Source: Bacillus rubiinfantis
Lineage (GTDB): Bacteria; Bacillota; Bacilli; Bacillales; Cytobacillaceae
DNA: 64,000 bases
NCBI GenBank assembly: GCA_000752035.1
Contig: CCFE01000011.1
Coordinates: forward strand, 581,569 to 645,568
Direction of reading: 5' to 3'
Both the position numbers and the translations under genes were made by a program. Shown here in pieces: positions 16,194-24,526 of the stretch (position 1 is the first letter of the stretch; each line of letters opens with the position of its first letter). The notes under the pieces are model-generated. The model did not search any database and was not told where the DNA came from. It saw nothing but the letters and a program-made list of their open reading frames with translations.

Positions 16194-17614
16194 TTTTTCC
16201 GACCCTCCAAACCTACTTGATATAACCTATTCCAATCGTAATTGGCAGGTTTTGCAAGACTGCCAAGCCAACAAACAAGAAACGAAATCCAGCCGCTCAC
16301 TACTACTCCCTGTAAATCGCCGACTGTATAATAAGCGATATATCCGCCGATTACGGCAAGAACTGCTGCCCAGAAACTGACATCGGAATTGAGTTTTTTC
16401 CAAAATAAACCATAGATGATTGGAAAAACGAAGGCGGCATTGATGACCCCTAGGAAGATGAGCATCTGTAACATTGTTAGGAATTTAGGTAAACTGATTA
16501 ACATTGCTAATATTCCGATAATGACAGTCAGATATCTCGCCATTTTTAACAGCTTTTGATTATCAGCCTTTGGATTAATAGTCTTATAGACGTCATTCAA
16601 AATCAACGAAACTAATGAGTTCAAAATCGCAGCAATCGTTGAAGCAAGTGCCGACCACACCCCTACCAGGAATACCCAGCTGACAAATTTACCGCCATAT
16701 ATTTCGGCAATATAAGGGGCAACCTGATTGATTTGGGCAGGCGCCTGGCCTGTGCCGATGGCAACAAATGCTAAAGTGGCCGTAGCTAACGGGACAAAGA
16801 ACCAGCCAATTCCCGCTAAAGAGAAGATTCCCATTAACTTCTCTTTACGAACTGCATAGGCTCGTTGCCAGAAAGTATTATCCATGAATACTTCCCCTAT
16901 TCCCATCATAGCCCCCGCAAACATAAACAATATACCCGCAGGAAGAAGCACATCAAGTTTTTCTGGAGCTAATTGTAGCATTCCGTCATAAACAGGTGAC
17001 ACTCCCGTTGAAAAGTAAACAATTGGCGGAACCACAATGACGACGATAAAAATCAACATCACTTGGAAAAAGGCAATTCCGGTTACAGATGAGAAGCCTC
17101 CCATTGAAGCATAGGCAATCACAATTACGAAGGTTAGAATAACAGCAAGCTCATAAGGGATATTAAAAACTTGCTCTAATAACAGTCCCCCGCCAATTCC
17201 CTGGGTCATTAACAAGCCGAAAATATAAATAAACACCATGATGAGGAAAAAGTAATAGTTCTTGTTATCAAAGCGATTCTTATAAAAATCACCGACTGTC
17301 TTCCCGTTTGGAATTACTTCATGAATTCTTTTTCCTAACGGAGAAAAGGCAACTACCGCAACCCCGCCGAGAAAGGAATAGCCGATTGCACCAATTACAC
17401 CCATTCCATACGCAGCTTCAGGAGCGGCCATGATCGTATTGCCTGTGATCCAGAAGGCCAGAAGTGAGGTGGTTCCGAAAGCAATTCCGAGCTTCCCATT
17501 ACCGGAGATGTAGTCATCCGCCGTCGACACCTTTCGAGAAATATACCAACTGGAGGCAATAAAGGCAGCTCCAAGTATCAGAATAACAATGATATTACCC
17601 CACGGAATGCTCAT
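16190..17614 (-). CDS. Sodium:solute symporter (SSS family)
   Basis: A 474-residue transporter with about 13 membrane segments. SSS features: STADDYISGNGKLG in the first loop, GIAFGTTSLLAFWITGN in TM2, GKTVGDFYKNRFDNK, GGFSSVTGIAFFQVMLIF, and GVWSALASTIAAILNSLVSLILNDVYKT (the Na-site region). It is the second gene of the operon, overlapping the 44-residue ORF before it by 20 nt and the 40-residue ORF after it by 4 nt. In context with the amidohydrolase it probably imports a carbamoyl amino acid, hydantoin product or ureide. The ATG at 17614 is preceded by AGGGAGGAAGAACAAG. Confidence 0.9.
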   Translation of the reverse strand: MSIPWGNIIVILILGAAFIASSWYISRKVSTADDYISGNGKLGIAFGTTSLLAFWITGNTIMAAPEAAYGMGVIGAIGYSFLGGVAVVAFSPLGKRIHEVIPNGKTVGDFYKNRFDNKNYYFFLIMVFIYIFGLLMTQGIGGGLLLEQVFNIPYELAVILTFVIVIAYASMGGFSSVTGIAFFQVMLIFIVVIVVPPIVYFSTGVSPVYDGMLQLAPEKLDVLLPAGILFMFAGAMMGIGEVFMDNTFWQRAYAVRKEKLMGIFSLAGIGWFFVPLATATLAFVAIGTGQAPAQINQVAPYIAEIYGGKFVSWVFLVGVWSALASTIAAILNSLVSLILNDVYKTINPKADNQKLLKMARYLTVIIGILAMLISLPKFLTMLQMLIFLGVINAAFVFPIIYGLFWKKLNSDVSFWAAVLAVIGGYIAYYTVGDLQGVVVSGWISFLVCWLGSLAKPANYDWNRLYQVGLEGRKK

Positions 17615-17729
17615 CTTGTTCTTCCTCCCTGTTAAACTTCATTTCCCCATATAACCCAATCATCGGCCCAAATGTTGAGGCTATGACAATTAAAAACAAC
17701 AAAATACTCGCGGTAATCCAGAAGCCCAT
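17595..17729 (-). CDS. 44-residue membrane microprotein, first gene of the symporter operon
   Basis: MGFWITASILLFLIVIAS then TFGPMIGLYGEMKFNRE and an acidic tail. One clear helix, ATG at 17729 behind GGGAGG. Its 3' end overlaps the symporter start by 20 nt, so translation is coupled. It is probably an accessory subunit of the transporter. No close named family recognised. Confidence 0.75.
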   Translation of the reverse strand: MGFWITASILLFLIVIASTFGPMIGLYGEMKFNREEEQDEHSVG

Positions 17730-17802
17730 ATTTTTAACCTCCCTCAGTTATTTACAGTAATTATAAAACATTCAGAAAATTATCGATATGTATGTTGTAG
17801 AT

Positions 17803-17850
17803 AAAAAGAAAAGGCCCTAATTGTCTACAGCCAACAATTGGGACTTTTCA
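17803..17850 (-). terminator. Terminator overlapping the PucR-type gene end
   Basis: AAAAGTCCCAATTGT pairs with ACAATTAGGGCCTTTT on the minus strand, followed by CTTTTT. The upstream arm lies inside the last codons of the regulator gene. Confidence 0.8.
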
Positions 17851-19574
17851 AGATAATCTCGTATTTTTATCGCTAAATAAAGTTCAAAGGCCTTTTCACC
17901 AGTTAAGTAGTCGTCACCTACTAACTTTTTAATGCTATTGATTCGATATTTAATCGTATTTTCATGTAAAAACATTTTTGCTGCCGTTTGCCTCATGTTC
18001 TGGTTATATAGTAAAAATAATTCTAAGGTCTCCGCTAATTTTGTATTTTGCGCTAAATCATAATCAACAATTTTCTTCAAACTCATCTTATAGTAGCTTT
18101 CCAATTCTTGAGGGTCAATATTGAGAAAGAGCCGATATACCCCCAACTCCTGGTAGGTTACAAACTGCTCAGAATCGGTGTGAGTCTTTTTTAGGAACTC
18201 GATACATTTTAAGGAATCTCGTAAAGATAAATCAATATACTCCAAATTTTCCATCGGTCTACCTAGACCAGCATAAATTAATTGCTGATGTTCTAATTGC
18301 AATTTTCTAACAATCTCTTTGATTATTATTTGAACTTCACTTTCAGAGACTTTTTCATTAAAGAAAAACAGTATCTTATATTGTTTAGGATCTTCATATA
18401 CTAGAGTTTTATACGGAAAAAGACGCAAATGTCGGTGCAGTCGCCGGGAAAATTGTTTCATAAGCTGAAAATCCTTCTCGTCTTTAGGTTGCTCAGCTTC
18501 AAGCGCTAACATGATGTACTGACTTTTTGGTTGCAATAAACCTTCTTTCTCTAGTAAAAGCTTTCCAAGATTAGGTTGAGTTAACAGCTCTTTCAGGATA
18601 AATCCTTCATGACTAAATTGATTCGAAATTTGTTGATTCAAAGATTGAAGTTCTAGGGCAAAAACAGTTGTCGCTTGTTCGATTGCAAAAATATCAAGGG
18701 AGTCAAGTGGAGCATTCTTTTCTGTAACGATCATTAATCTTCCCGTTATTTCGCTCCCACACTTAACAGAAAACAGATAAACGTCATAGGTTACCTCTTT
18801 AATATGCACTTGTTCTTGGCCAAACTGACTACTTTCCCATCTATGGACTCGTAGTTCATTGCTAACCTCTTGAATACAACTATCTGTATAGGATAATAAG
18901 TCAAAGAATTCATTTAACACCCCCACGGGCCTGTTTATCAATCCCGATAGCGTTTTGGTTATCTCTGCAAGGTCTTTATGTGACATATAAACATTCGTAA
19001 GTTCATCATGAATCTGATTTGATCTAGTATTCTTTGAAATAAGAGTAGCATTTTCAATCGCTATCATCGCCTGATTGGCAAACGTCTGTAGAAGTTCAAG
19101 ATTTTCATCTGTAAACTGCACATGTTCAGAAAAACTATCTATCGTCAGGACACCAAAGCACTCACCTTGAGTGATTAATGGGGCACATATCGTACTTGTT
19201 GGCAGCATCCGCTTGTCCCCCAACGCCTTTTGATAAAACTCCATGTTTTTTTCTGACAGATCAGACATTCCCCTTGATGTCTCTGTTCCAGATGTGAATA
19301 ATTGTGCTTTCTTTAGTTGAAACGTCTTTCCTGACATTCCTTCAGTTGGCCTTAGTGATACCCTTTCTAAATAAGCCATATCAAAACCAACAGCTGATCG
19401 TGCCTTCAAACACTGATTATGAGAATCATACAAAAATAAAACACTGGCATCCGCCCAATCAAAAACACTTAAAACCTCTTTAATTAAAAGATTCAAAACC
19501 TCATCTAAATTCCGAGTTGAAGTAAGAGCTTGAGTTGCCTTAATTAAACTTAAAAGTTGTCTTTCATAATTCAT
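17817..19574 (-). CDS. GAF-domain regulator with PucR-type C-terminal helix-turn-helix
   Basis: A 585-residue transcription activator. The N-terminus (about residues 5-180) is a GAF sensor (SVLFLYDSHNQ, GMSGKTFQL, ICAPLITQGECFGVLTIDSF, LLQTFANQAMIAIENATL). The middle is a PucR-type GGDEF-derived region. The last 60 residues form the PucR helix-turn-helix: LFLLYNQNMRQTAAKMFLHENTIKYRINSIKKL. TTG-ATG at 19577/19574: AAAGGAG gives 9-nt spacing to the ATG. It lies upstream of, and in the same direction as, the symporter/amidohydrolase operon, separated by a terminator. PucR regulates purine (ureide) catabolism in B. subtilis, which agrees with the operon. The ligand is unknown. Confidence 0.88.
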   Translation of the reverse strand: MNYERQLLSLIKATQALTSTRNLDEVLNLLIKEVLSVFDWADASVLFLYDSHNQCLKARSAVGFDMAYLERVSLRPTEGMSGKTFQLKKAQLFTSGTETSRGMSDLSEKNMEFYQKALGDKRMLPTSTICAPLITQGECFGVLTIDSFSEHVQFTDENLELLQTFANQAMIAIENATLISKNTRSNQIHDELTNVYMSHKDLAEITKTLSGLINRPVGVLNEFFDLLSYTDSCIQEVSNELRVHRWESSQFGQEQVHIKEVTYDVYLFSVKCGSEITGRLMIVTEKNAPLDSLDIFAIEQATTVFALELQSLNQQISNQFSHEGFILKELLTQPNLGKLLLEKEGLLQPKSQYIMLALEAEQPKDEKDFQLMKQFSRRLHRHLRLFPYKTLVYEDPKQYKILFFFNEKVSESEVQIIIKEIVRKLQLEHQQLIYAGLGRPMENLEYIDLSLRDSLKCIEFLKKTHTDSEQFVTYQELGVYRLFLNIDPQELESYYKMSLKKIVDYDLAQNTKLAETLELFLLYNQNMRQTAAKMFLHENTIKYRINSIKKLVGDDYLTGEKAFELYLAIKIRDYLEKSQLLAVDN

Positions 19575-19783
19575 CAACTAGAACTCCTTTCAAACGGGAC
19601 ACTAGTAAAAAATTCATGACAAAAAGCCCCGTTTTCAACCGTTTTGTTTAAAGGTGATACCAGGTATCCTACCATCGGACGCTAACCTAGAACCTCCAAG
19701 AAAAAATAGGTTATATCATAAATTATACAAGTACACTATTAGTGTAAGCACTTATAAAAATTGACCTTGGAGGGGCAAAACGT

Positions 19784-20030
19784 ATGAAAATATCCTATTT
19801 ATGGAAAAATAGGTTCAAAAATAATCACCTATACATTGATAGGGTTGTTAGTAGCATGTATTCCGGCATTATTAGCAGTTACTTTTCTGCAAATGATTGG
19901 ATGGGATACATTTTTTATCGTATGCGGAATCACACCTATTTTAATAGGCTCAATTTACCTTACTAATAAGAAAACGTTTGAAAAACCAAATGGAAAGTAT
20001 CTGATCTCGGCCCTATCCTTTGTGCAATAA
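19784..20030 (+). pseudogene. Small two-helix membrane protein with a 1-nt frameshift
   Basis: The ATG at 19784 has an excellent GGAGGGG upstream but leads into a frame with no hydrophobic character. Removing one A from the AAAA run at 19787-19790 gives a normal 81-residue two-helix membrane protein (MKYPIYGKIGSKIITYTL, then GLLVACIPALLAVTFL, and FFIVCGITPILIGSIYL). So the gene is either broken or mis-sequenced in a homopolymer. Function unknown. Confidence 0.55.
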
Positions 20031-20043
20031 AACTTTATCACAT

Positions 20044-20066
20044 TGGGGCACTGACCCCTTTTTTAT
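20044..20066 (+). terminator. Terminator of the 19784 gene
   Basis: GGGG-CACTGA-CCCC followed by TTTTTT. It lies immediately before the end of the opposite small gene. Confidence 0.7.
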
Positions 20067-20206
20067 TACCTAAAATAGCGCAAAGAGTATAGGCGATCTT
20101 TGTGTTCCTCGTAGAGCTGTTCTACCCTTTCTTGGCGGATTGCCTCTTGAACACTTATCTTACGCTTCTTTATGTTAATCGTTAGGAATAGAATATTTAT
20201 CGTCAT
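20066..20206 (-). CDS. YrzI family small protein
   Basis: A 46-residue protein, MTINILFLTINIKKRKISV then QEAIRQERVEQLYEEHKDR and LYSLRYFR. It matches the YrzI pattern: MT-(L/I)-N-(L/I)-LFLT at the start, then a charged helix with E-x2-(E/R)-VEQ-(L/I)-YEE. The ATG at 20206 has AAAGGAGG upstream at 10-nt spacing. Function unknown; widespread in Bacillaceae. Confidence 0.85.
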   Translation of the reverse strand: MTINILFLTINIKKRKISVQEAIRQERVEQLYEEHKDRLYSLRYFR

Positions 20207-20424
20207 TTCCGTGTTCCTCCTTTAGAAATATCCTTTTTTTTACTCGGTCCATTGCCCTTGGAATTTATATGGCAATAATTCCCTCATATTTATTATAAAA
20301 GTGAAATCAATTTCTAAAAAGTGAAATTACTTTCTGCTTTTTTCACCTTTTCTATTTGCTTTAAGTGTAAGTAGTATAGAATGAAGGGATGGGGAATAAG
20401 AAATGATGAATGAGGAGGGGTTTG

Positions 20425-22173
20425 ATGCATATTGCGGAACATTATTTTAGACTTTACAACCATTTGTCTACAGACAGCAGTCAACTGACATGTGAAATAA
20501 CCATTTCAGAAATTGCCACTATCCTATTCTGTTCCAATCGGAACGCTAAATATATTATGAAAGAGTTAAACGAACTACAATGGATTGATTGGACGCCATC
20601 ACCGGGGCGAGGCAAATCGTCGAAGTTGGTTTTCCTAAAACCCGCTGAAGCAATCTTTTACCAATTAGCGCAAGAGAAAATCATGAATGGGGAATTTACG
20701 TGGTGCTTTCATCAATTAAATTATTTTCCTCCCCTTACGCGAGAGAATTTTTTTACATTGATAAAAGAGTTCTTTGGCTTCCATGAAAATACGCAAAATC
20801 ATAAAACCATCGATCTATTACGGCTGCCATTTCCAGCAAACAACTTGGAACTGGATCCACTCCATGAACAATCCGCTGAAGAAACTCAACTACTAAGCCA
20901 TATTTTTGATACAGTAGTCAAATTTAATACGAAAGAGAATAAGGTGGATACCCATCTCGCTCACCACTTTGAATTCGATGCAACGGGAACCAAATTATCG
21001 TTATTTTTGAGAAAAGGCGTGTTTTTCCACAATGGCAAAGAGCTTGACGGACATGATGTAAAGTATACCTATGAGCGAATTAAATCGGATCCCGACCTGA
21101 GTCTATTAAAAACTATTTTCACCAATATAAATGAAATTTCTGTTCCACATCCTTATATGGTTATCATCCAGCTTTTTGAACCCAATCACTTATTCTTACA
21201 TTTTTTAGGCTCCCTTGAAACAGCTATCATTCCGCGTCATAGTATCGAAGAGTCAGGAAAGAAATTTTTCACGAAACCAGTTGGCAGTGGGCCCTTTAAA
21301 GTGACCGAAAATAATGGAAAAAGAATCACATTAGAAGCACACTCCCATTATTTTAAAGAAAGGCCTTTATTAGATAGAATCGAATTTTGGTTTATTCCTG
21401 AAATTGTTTATTATGATTCAACATTTTCAACGAATCTCTCGCCTATTCAATTCACAGAGTTACAAGAACGCGAAAAAGGTGCAGCCTTGTTATGTTTTAA
21501 TCTTAGAAAACCAGGGATTTGTCAAAATAAAGACTTTCGCATGGCCCTTCAAAGTGGGATCAACAAAGCGAGCTTGGCCGAACTTAGTAAAGGAAGTGTG
21601 GCAACCGATTATTTTTTGAGTGATGAATATGATCTAAATTCCTTTTCTCCTGATTTGGCAAAACAATATCTCGAACGTTCTGGATATGGCGGGGAAACGA
21701 TTACGCTTGTTACCTTAGAAGGTAAACAATATGAAAACGGAGCAAATTTAATCAAAAAGCAGCTTGATAATTTGGGAATATACGTGGAGGTAAAAATCAT
21801 TCACTATCGGGAACTGTGGAATGAAGAGATTGTTCGGATTGGGGATATCTTTCTTCTAAAGGAACTAGTACCTGATAATCTGGAAATCGAATTAATTGCC
21901 ATCTTACATTCACATCATTCCACCATCAGCCAGCTGCTAAGTAAAGAGATTTTTGACAGAATCAACAAGATTTTACCTCTCATTTATCGGGAATCTTCGA
22001 TAGCCAGAAGATCGGTTCAATTCAGAAGGATTGAGCGGCTTCTCCTTAACGAAACGGCAGTCATTTTCCTGACAAGAGGTCGCCGCCGTTTTCTATTTTT
22101 CTCTTCCATGGACTCTTCCTTACAAGGAGACGGCATCAATTATAACAAATTATGGCTCAAGCCAAATACGTAG
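20425..22173 (+). CDS. SgrR family regulator with solute-binding-protein domain
   Basis: A 582-residue fusion: an N-terminal SgrR winged helix (about residues 5-110: ITISEIATILFCSNRNAKYIMKELNELQWIDW, PSPGRGKSSKL) and a C-terminal SBP_bac_5 domain (DPLHEQSAEETQLLSHIFDTVV, LRKGVFFHNGKELDGHDVKYTYERIKSDP, GSGPFKV). SgrR proteins sense a small solute such as a sugar phosphate with the SBP-like domain. The ATG at 20425 has GAGGAGGGG 4 nt upstream; ATG at 20410 has no site. In Bacillus these genes usually stand next to an MFS exporter, but none is present here. Ligand unknown. Confidence 0.88.
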   Translation: MHIAEHYFRLYNHLSTDSSQLTCEITISEIATILFCSNRNAKYIMKELNELQWIDWTPSPGRGKSSKLVFLKPAEAIFYQLAQEKIMNGEFTWCFHQLNYFPPLTRENFFTLIKEFFGFHENTQNHKTIDLLRLPFPANNLELDPLHEQSAEETQLLSHIFDTVVKFNTKENKVDTHLAHHFEFDATGTKLSLFLRKGVFFHNGKELDGHDVKYTYERIKSDPDLSLLKTIFTNINEISVPHPYMVIIQLFEPNHLFLHFLGSLETAIIPRHSIEESGKKFFTKPVGSGPFKVTENNGKRITLEAHSHYFKERPLLDRIEFWFIPEIVYYDSTFSTNLSPIQFTELQEREKGAALLCFNLRKPGICQNKDFRMALQSGINKASLAELSKGSVATDYFLSDEYDLNSFSPDLAKQYLERSGYGGETITLVTLEGKQYENGANLIKKQLDNLGIYVEVKIIHYRELWNEEIVRIGDIFLLKELVPDNLEIELIAILHSHHSTISQLLSKEIFDRINKILPLIYRESSIARRSVQFRRIERLLLNETAVIFLTRGRRRFLFFSSMDSSLQGDGINYNKLWLKPNT

Positions 22174-22204
22174 CCACGGGGACAGGCTCCGTGTCCCTGC
22201 CTAC

Positions 22205-22305
22205 TATTCTATCAATCCTCGACAAAATTCGAGCGGTGCCTGGCGCGGATACTCTAGAATCTCTCGTAGCATCTCAAGAAATGTTTCCATGATTATCAAC
22301 TCCCT
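22205..22305 (-). repeat. Truncated copy: 5' end of the 49-codon repeat ORF
   Basis: On the minus strand, the sequence after GGGAGTTGATAATC encodes METFLEMLREILE (from ATG at 22294), identical in design to the start of the intact ORF at 27726. It then breaks into the GCGGTGCCTGGCGC element. So this is the reciprocal half of what remains at 7.6 and 9.7 kb. Confidence 0.7.
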
Positions 22306-22385
22306 ATACGCAAGTAACGGACCGCTTTGCGCAAGTAACCGCTCTCCATTCGCAAATAACGAGGAGCTTTGCGCAAGTAACCAAT
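22300..22385. repeat. 21-nt repeat array (small)
   Basis: Four units of CGCAAGTAACNNN-type sequence with 21-nt period. Read on the minus strand the unit is GTTACTTGCGCAAAGCTCCTC, matching the unit of the 49225-49345 array (GTTACTCCCGCATAGCTGCTC). Confidence 0.75.
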
Positions 22386-22401
22386 AGTGGTGCCAGGCAC
22401 T

Positions 22402-22431
22402 AAAAAGGTGCCCGTGATTCGACGGGCACCT
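22402..22431 (-). terminator. Terminator of the acyl-CoA dehydrogenase gene
   Basis: AGGTGCCCGT with ACGGGCACCT, loop GATTCG, then TTTTTA on the minus strand. It lies 9 nt beyond the stop. Confidence 0.88.
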
Positions 22432-22439
22432 AATTTTTG

Positions 22440-24044
22440 CTAAATTTCCGCTAGAGCAACTTCCTGATAGGCTTTAAAGAAGGCGCTGCAAAAGGCGTCC
22501 CACTCCATAGCGGCTTCGATGGATGCATCTGATACTTCGCCCAGAACGGGTCTTTGCAGCAATTCCTCGAGCTGCGCAGAAAAACTTTGAATTGTCTCCT
22601 GTGAAGCGCCCGCCAGTACATTGCTGACAAAATCAGCGGGTGGATACCAATCGGCGACACGGCTGAGATCGCGGTAAATTTGCGTTAGCAGCAAATTTCG
22701 CGGTCCCTCCCATTGTTCGTTCACGACGACATCGCGGAAAATCCTTGGCAGCGAAGAAAACTCCTCCATGACACCGTGGCCGGCAAACACCGAGATGGCT
22801 TCGCGCAAGACTTCGACTCCCTCTTTAGTCGTGCAAATTTTTTGCAGCAAAACCAGCTCCCTCAAGTTAAATAATTGTTTTCGGATTTCCAGCGGGCGAT
22901 CTGATTTCAGTCCTGGATTCAGCGGTTTTTCTAAGCGCAAAAACAGGTCGTAAATTTTGAAGGCGCCTGCAGTTGTTCGTTCTGCAGCCTTTTCAATTTG
23001 CTTCAGCTTGGCAGCGGCGAGCGGGTAGTCTTTGATTTTCTTGCCAAAAACAGTCCGAAAATCACTGTAAAGCTTAGCTTCCCTTGAGGCACGCAGCATA
23101 AAGCCAGCACAGGCAATCCCGATTTCAAGCCGCGACAGCGTGAGGACAATTCCAACCGCGACGGCAATCCCTTTATCCTTCGGGCCGATAGGATAAGCTA
23201 AGGCACCGTTATAGTGAATTTCTCCCGTTGGTACTTCGGCAGTCCCCATTTTCCACTTAATTCGGTTAATTTGATAGCTATTGCGCTGTTCCTTCTCTTT
23301 GTCCCCCGGCAGCCAAGACGGCACGATAAAGGTAGAAACTTTGTCCGATCCACTGATTTTTGCTGTGACAACAGAATAATCAGCGTGAGCGACAGAGCAG
23401 AAAAATTTATTGCCGTATAAACGATAATTTTTTCCGTCAGGGACAGCTTCCAAGACATTTGCCGGCAAATCCGAGCCGCCCTGGATTTCCGACATAAACT
23501 GGGCTCCAATCGCAAAATCACCGTTCAGCCCCTCTTTTGTATGCTCCAAAATTTCCTGCAGTTCAGGATGCGCTTCATCTGAAAACTCCTCCAACAAGGC
23601 AACCAATCCATGGGTACAGGTCAGTGGACAGGTGACGCCGCCTTCGCCAATCTGGTGAATTAACAGCCGCTTAACAAAGCTTTCCCAAGCAGGCATTTGA
23701 CTGGAAAAAAGACCCTCGCCAAATACGCCTTTTTCTAATTCTAGCGTCTCCGCCGGTCTAACGATTCGATCAATCCGATGATTAAAAGCATCATAATGGA
23801 GCACATAGGGGCGCACTTCTGGTCTAGCCGCTTGAGCCGCTAACTGGCTCCAACGAGAGGAAACAGTCGGCGAAAACGCGAGTATTTTCTCATGTATTTC
23901 GTCATATTCTGCGCCGGTATATTTTTTTACAACTTTCTGCAAGAACGGTTCATCCAGATACCAATCAAGGGCCTCACGCTTGGCGACGAATTCATCAAAG
24001 CTATATGAATTTTTTCCTCTTACGGCTGACTCCTGAGAAATCAT
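22440..24044 (-). CDS. Acyl-CoA dehydrogenase family protein (AidB-like)
   Basis: A 534-residue flavoprotein. An N-terminal AidB-like helical extension (SYSFDEFVAKREALDWYLDEPFLQKVVKKYT) precedes the acyl-CoA dehydrogenase domains: GDFAIGAQFMSEIQGGSDLPANVLEA for FAD/substrate binding, YRLYGNKFFCSVAHADY, RIKWKMGTAEVPTGEI and the C-terminal helical domain (ISVFAGHGVMEEFSSLPRIFRDV, VNEQWEGPRNLLL). The long form groups with AidB-type rather than short fatty-acid dehydrogenases. ATG at 24044 behind GAGGGAG; GTG at 24053 is in the same frame. It is divergent from a MerR/acyl-CoA ligase operon, so all three are probably co-regulated in branched or unusual acyl-CoA metabolism. Confidence 0.9.
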   Translation of the reverse strand: MISQESAVRGKNSYSFDEFVAKREALDWYLDEPFLQKVVKKYTGAEYDEIHEKILAFSPTVSSRWSQLAAQAARPEVRPYVLHYDAFNHRIDRIVRPAETLELEKGVFGEGLFSSQMPAWESFVKRLLIHQIGEGGVTCPLTCTHGLVALLEEFSDEAHPELQEILEHTKEGLNGDFAIGAQFMSEIQGGSDLPANVLEAVPDGKNYRLYGNKFFCSVAHADYSVVTAKISGSDKVSTFIVPSWLPGDKEKEQRNSYQINRIKWKMGTAEVPTGEIHYNGALAYPIGPKDKGIAVAVGIVLTLSRLEIGIACAGFMLRASREAKLYSDFRTVFGKKIKDYPLAAAKLKQIEKAAERTTAGAFKIYDLFLRLEKPLNPGLKSDRPLEIRKQLFNLRELVLLQKICTTKEGVEVLREAISVFAGHGVMEEFSSLPRIFRDVVVNEQWEGPRNLLLTQIYRDLSRVADWYPPADFVSNVLAGASQETIQSFSAQLEELLQRPVLGEVSDASIEAAMEWDAFCSAFFKAYQEVALAEI

Positions 24045-24066
24045 TACAATCACTCCCTCATTTTTG

Positions 24067-24115
24067 TTGACAAATTGAATTATTCAGAATTATTATAAAG
24101 TTAAGTATACGTTAA
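24067..24115. promoter_or_regulatory. Divergent promoter and MerR operator candidate
   Basis: TTGACA (24067-24072), 18 nt, TATTAT (24091-24096), then the near-palindrome TTAAGTATACGTTAA (24101-24115) in front of merR. The layout fits a MerR/LiuR-type regulator acting on both directions. Confidence 0.55.
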
Positions 24116-24136
24116 CGTCAACTAGGAGTGGTGAAA

Positions 24137-24526
24137 ATGTCAGAGGAGCAACTTTTTTCCATAAGTGAGCTGGCAGCCATGTTTGATATCAGTTCGAGAA
24201 CGATTCGCTATTATGAAGAGATTGGCATGCTCTCTTCGGAAACGCGCGAAAGTTTAACGAAGCAGCGCAAATATACGAATCAAGAACGGAGAAGATTGAA
24301 GATGATTCTCCGCGGAAAAAAGCTTGGCTTCAGCCTCCAAGAAATCAAGGAAATGATTGATCTTTACGAAACAAATCCCGAAGGAGTGGAGGAGAAAAAG
24401 CGAATCATTGAATATGCCGACCGCAAGCTGCACGAAATCAACGAACAAATCTCTGAATTGCAAATTTTACGCGACGAAATCCTTTCCTACAAGGAACGAT
24501 ATCTTCATTCAAAGGAGTTGGAATAA
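24137..24526 (+). CDS. MerR family transcriptional regulator (LiuR-like)
   Basis: A 129-residue regulator. The winged helix is clear (FSISELAAMFDISSRTIRYYEEIGMLSSETRE, then TKQRKYTNQERRRLKMILRGKKLGFSLQEIKEMI), followed by a dimerising coiled coil (residues 85-125). No Cys pair is present for metal sensing, so it is not a metal sensor; LiuR/AtuR-type proteins of this length control acyl-CoA catabolism. The ATG at 24137 has AGGAG at 8-nt spacing; GTG at 24128/24131 are alternatives. Its last base overlaps the ligase start. Confidence 0.88.
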   Translation: MSEEQLFSISELAAMFDISSRTIRYYEEIGMLSSETRESLTKQRKYTNQERRRLKMILRGKKLGFSLQEIKEMIDLYETNPEGVEEKKRIIEYADRKLHEINEQISELQILRDEILSYKERYLHSKELE

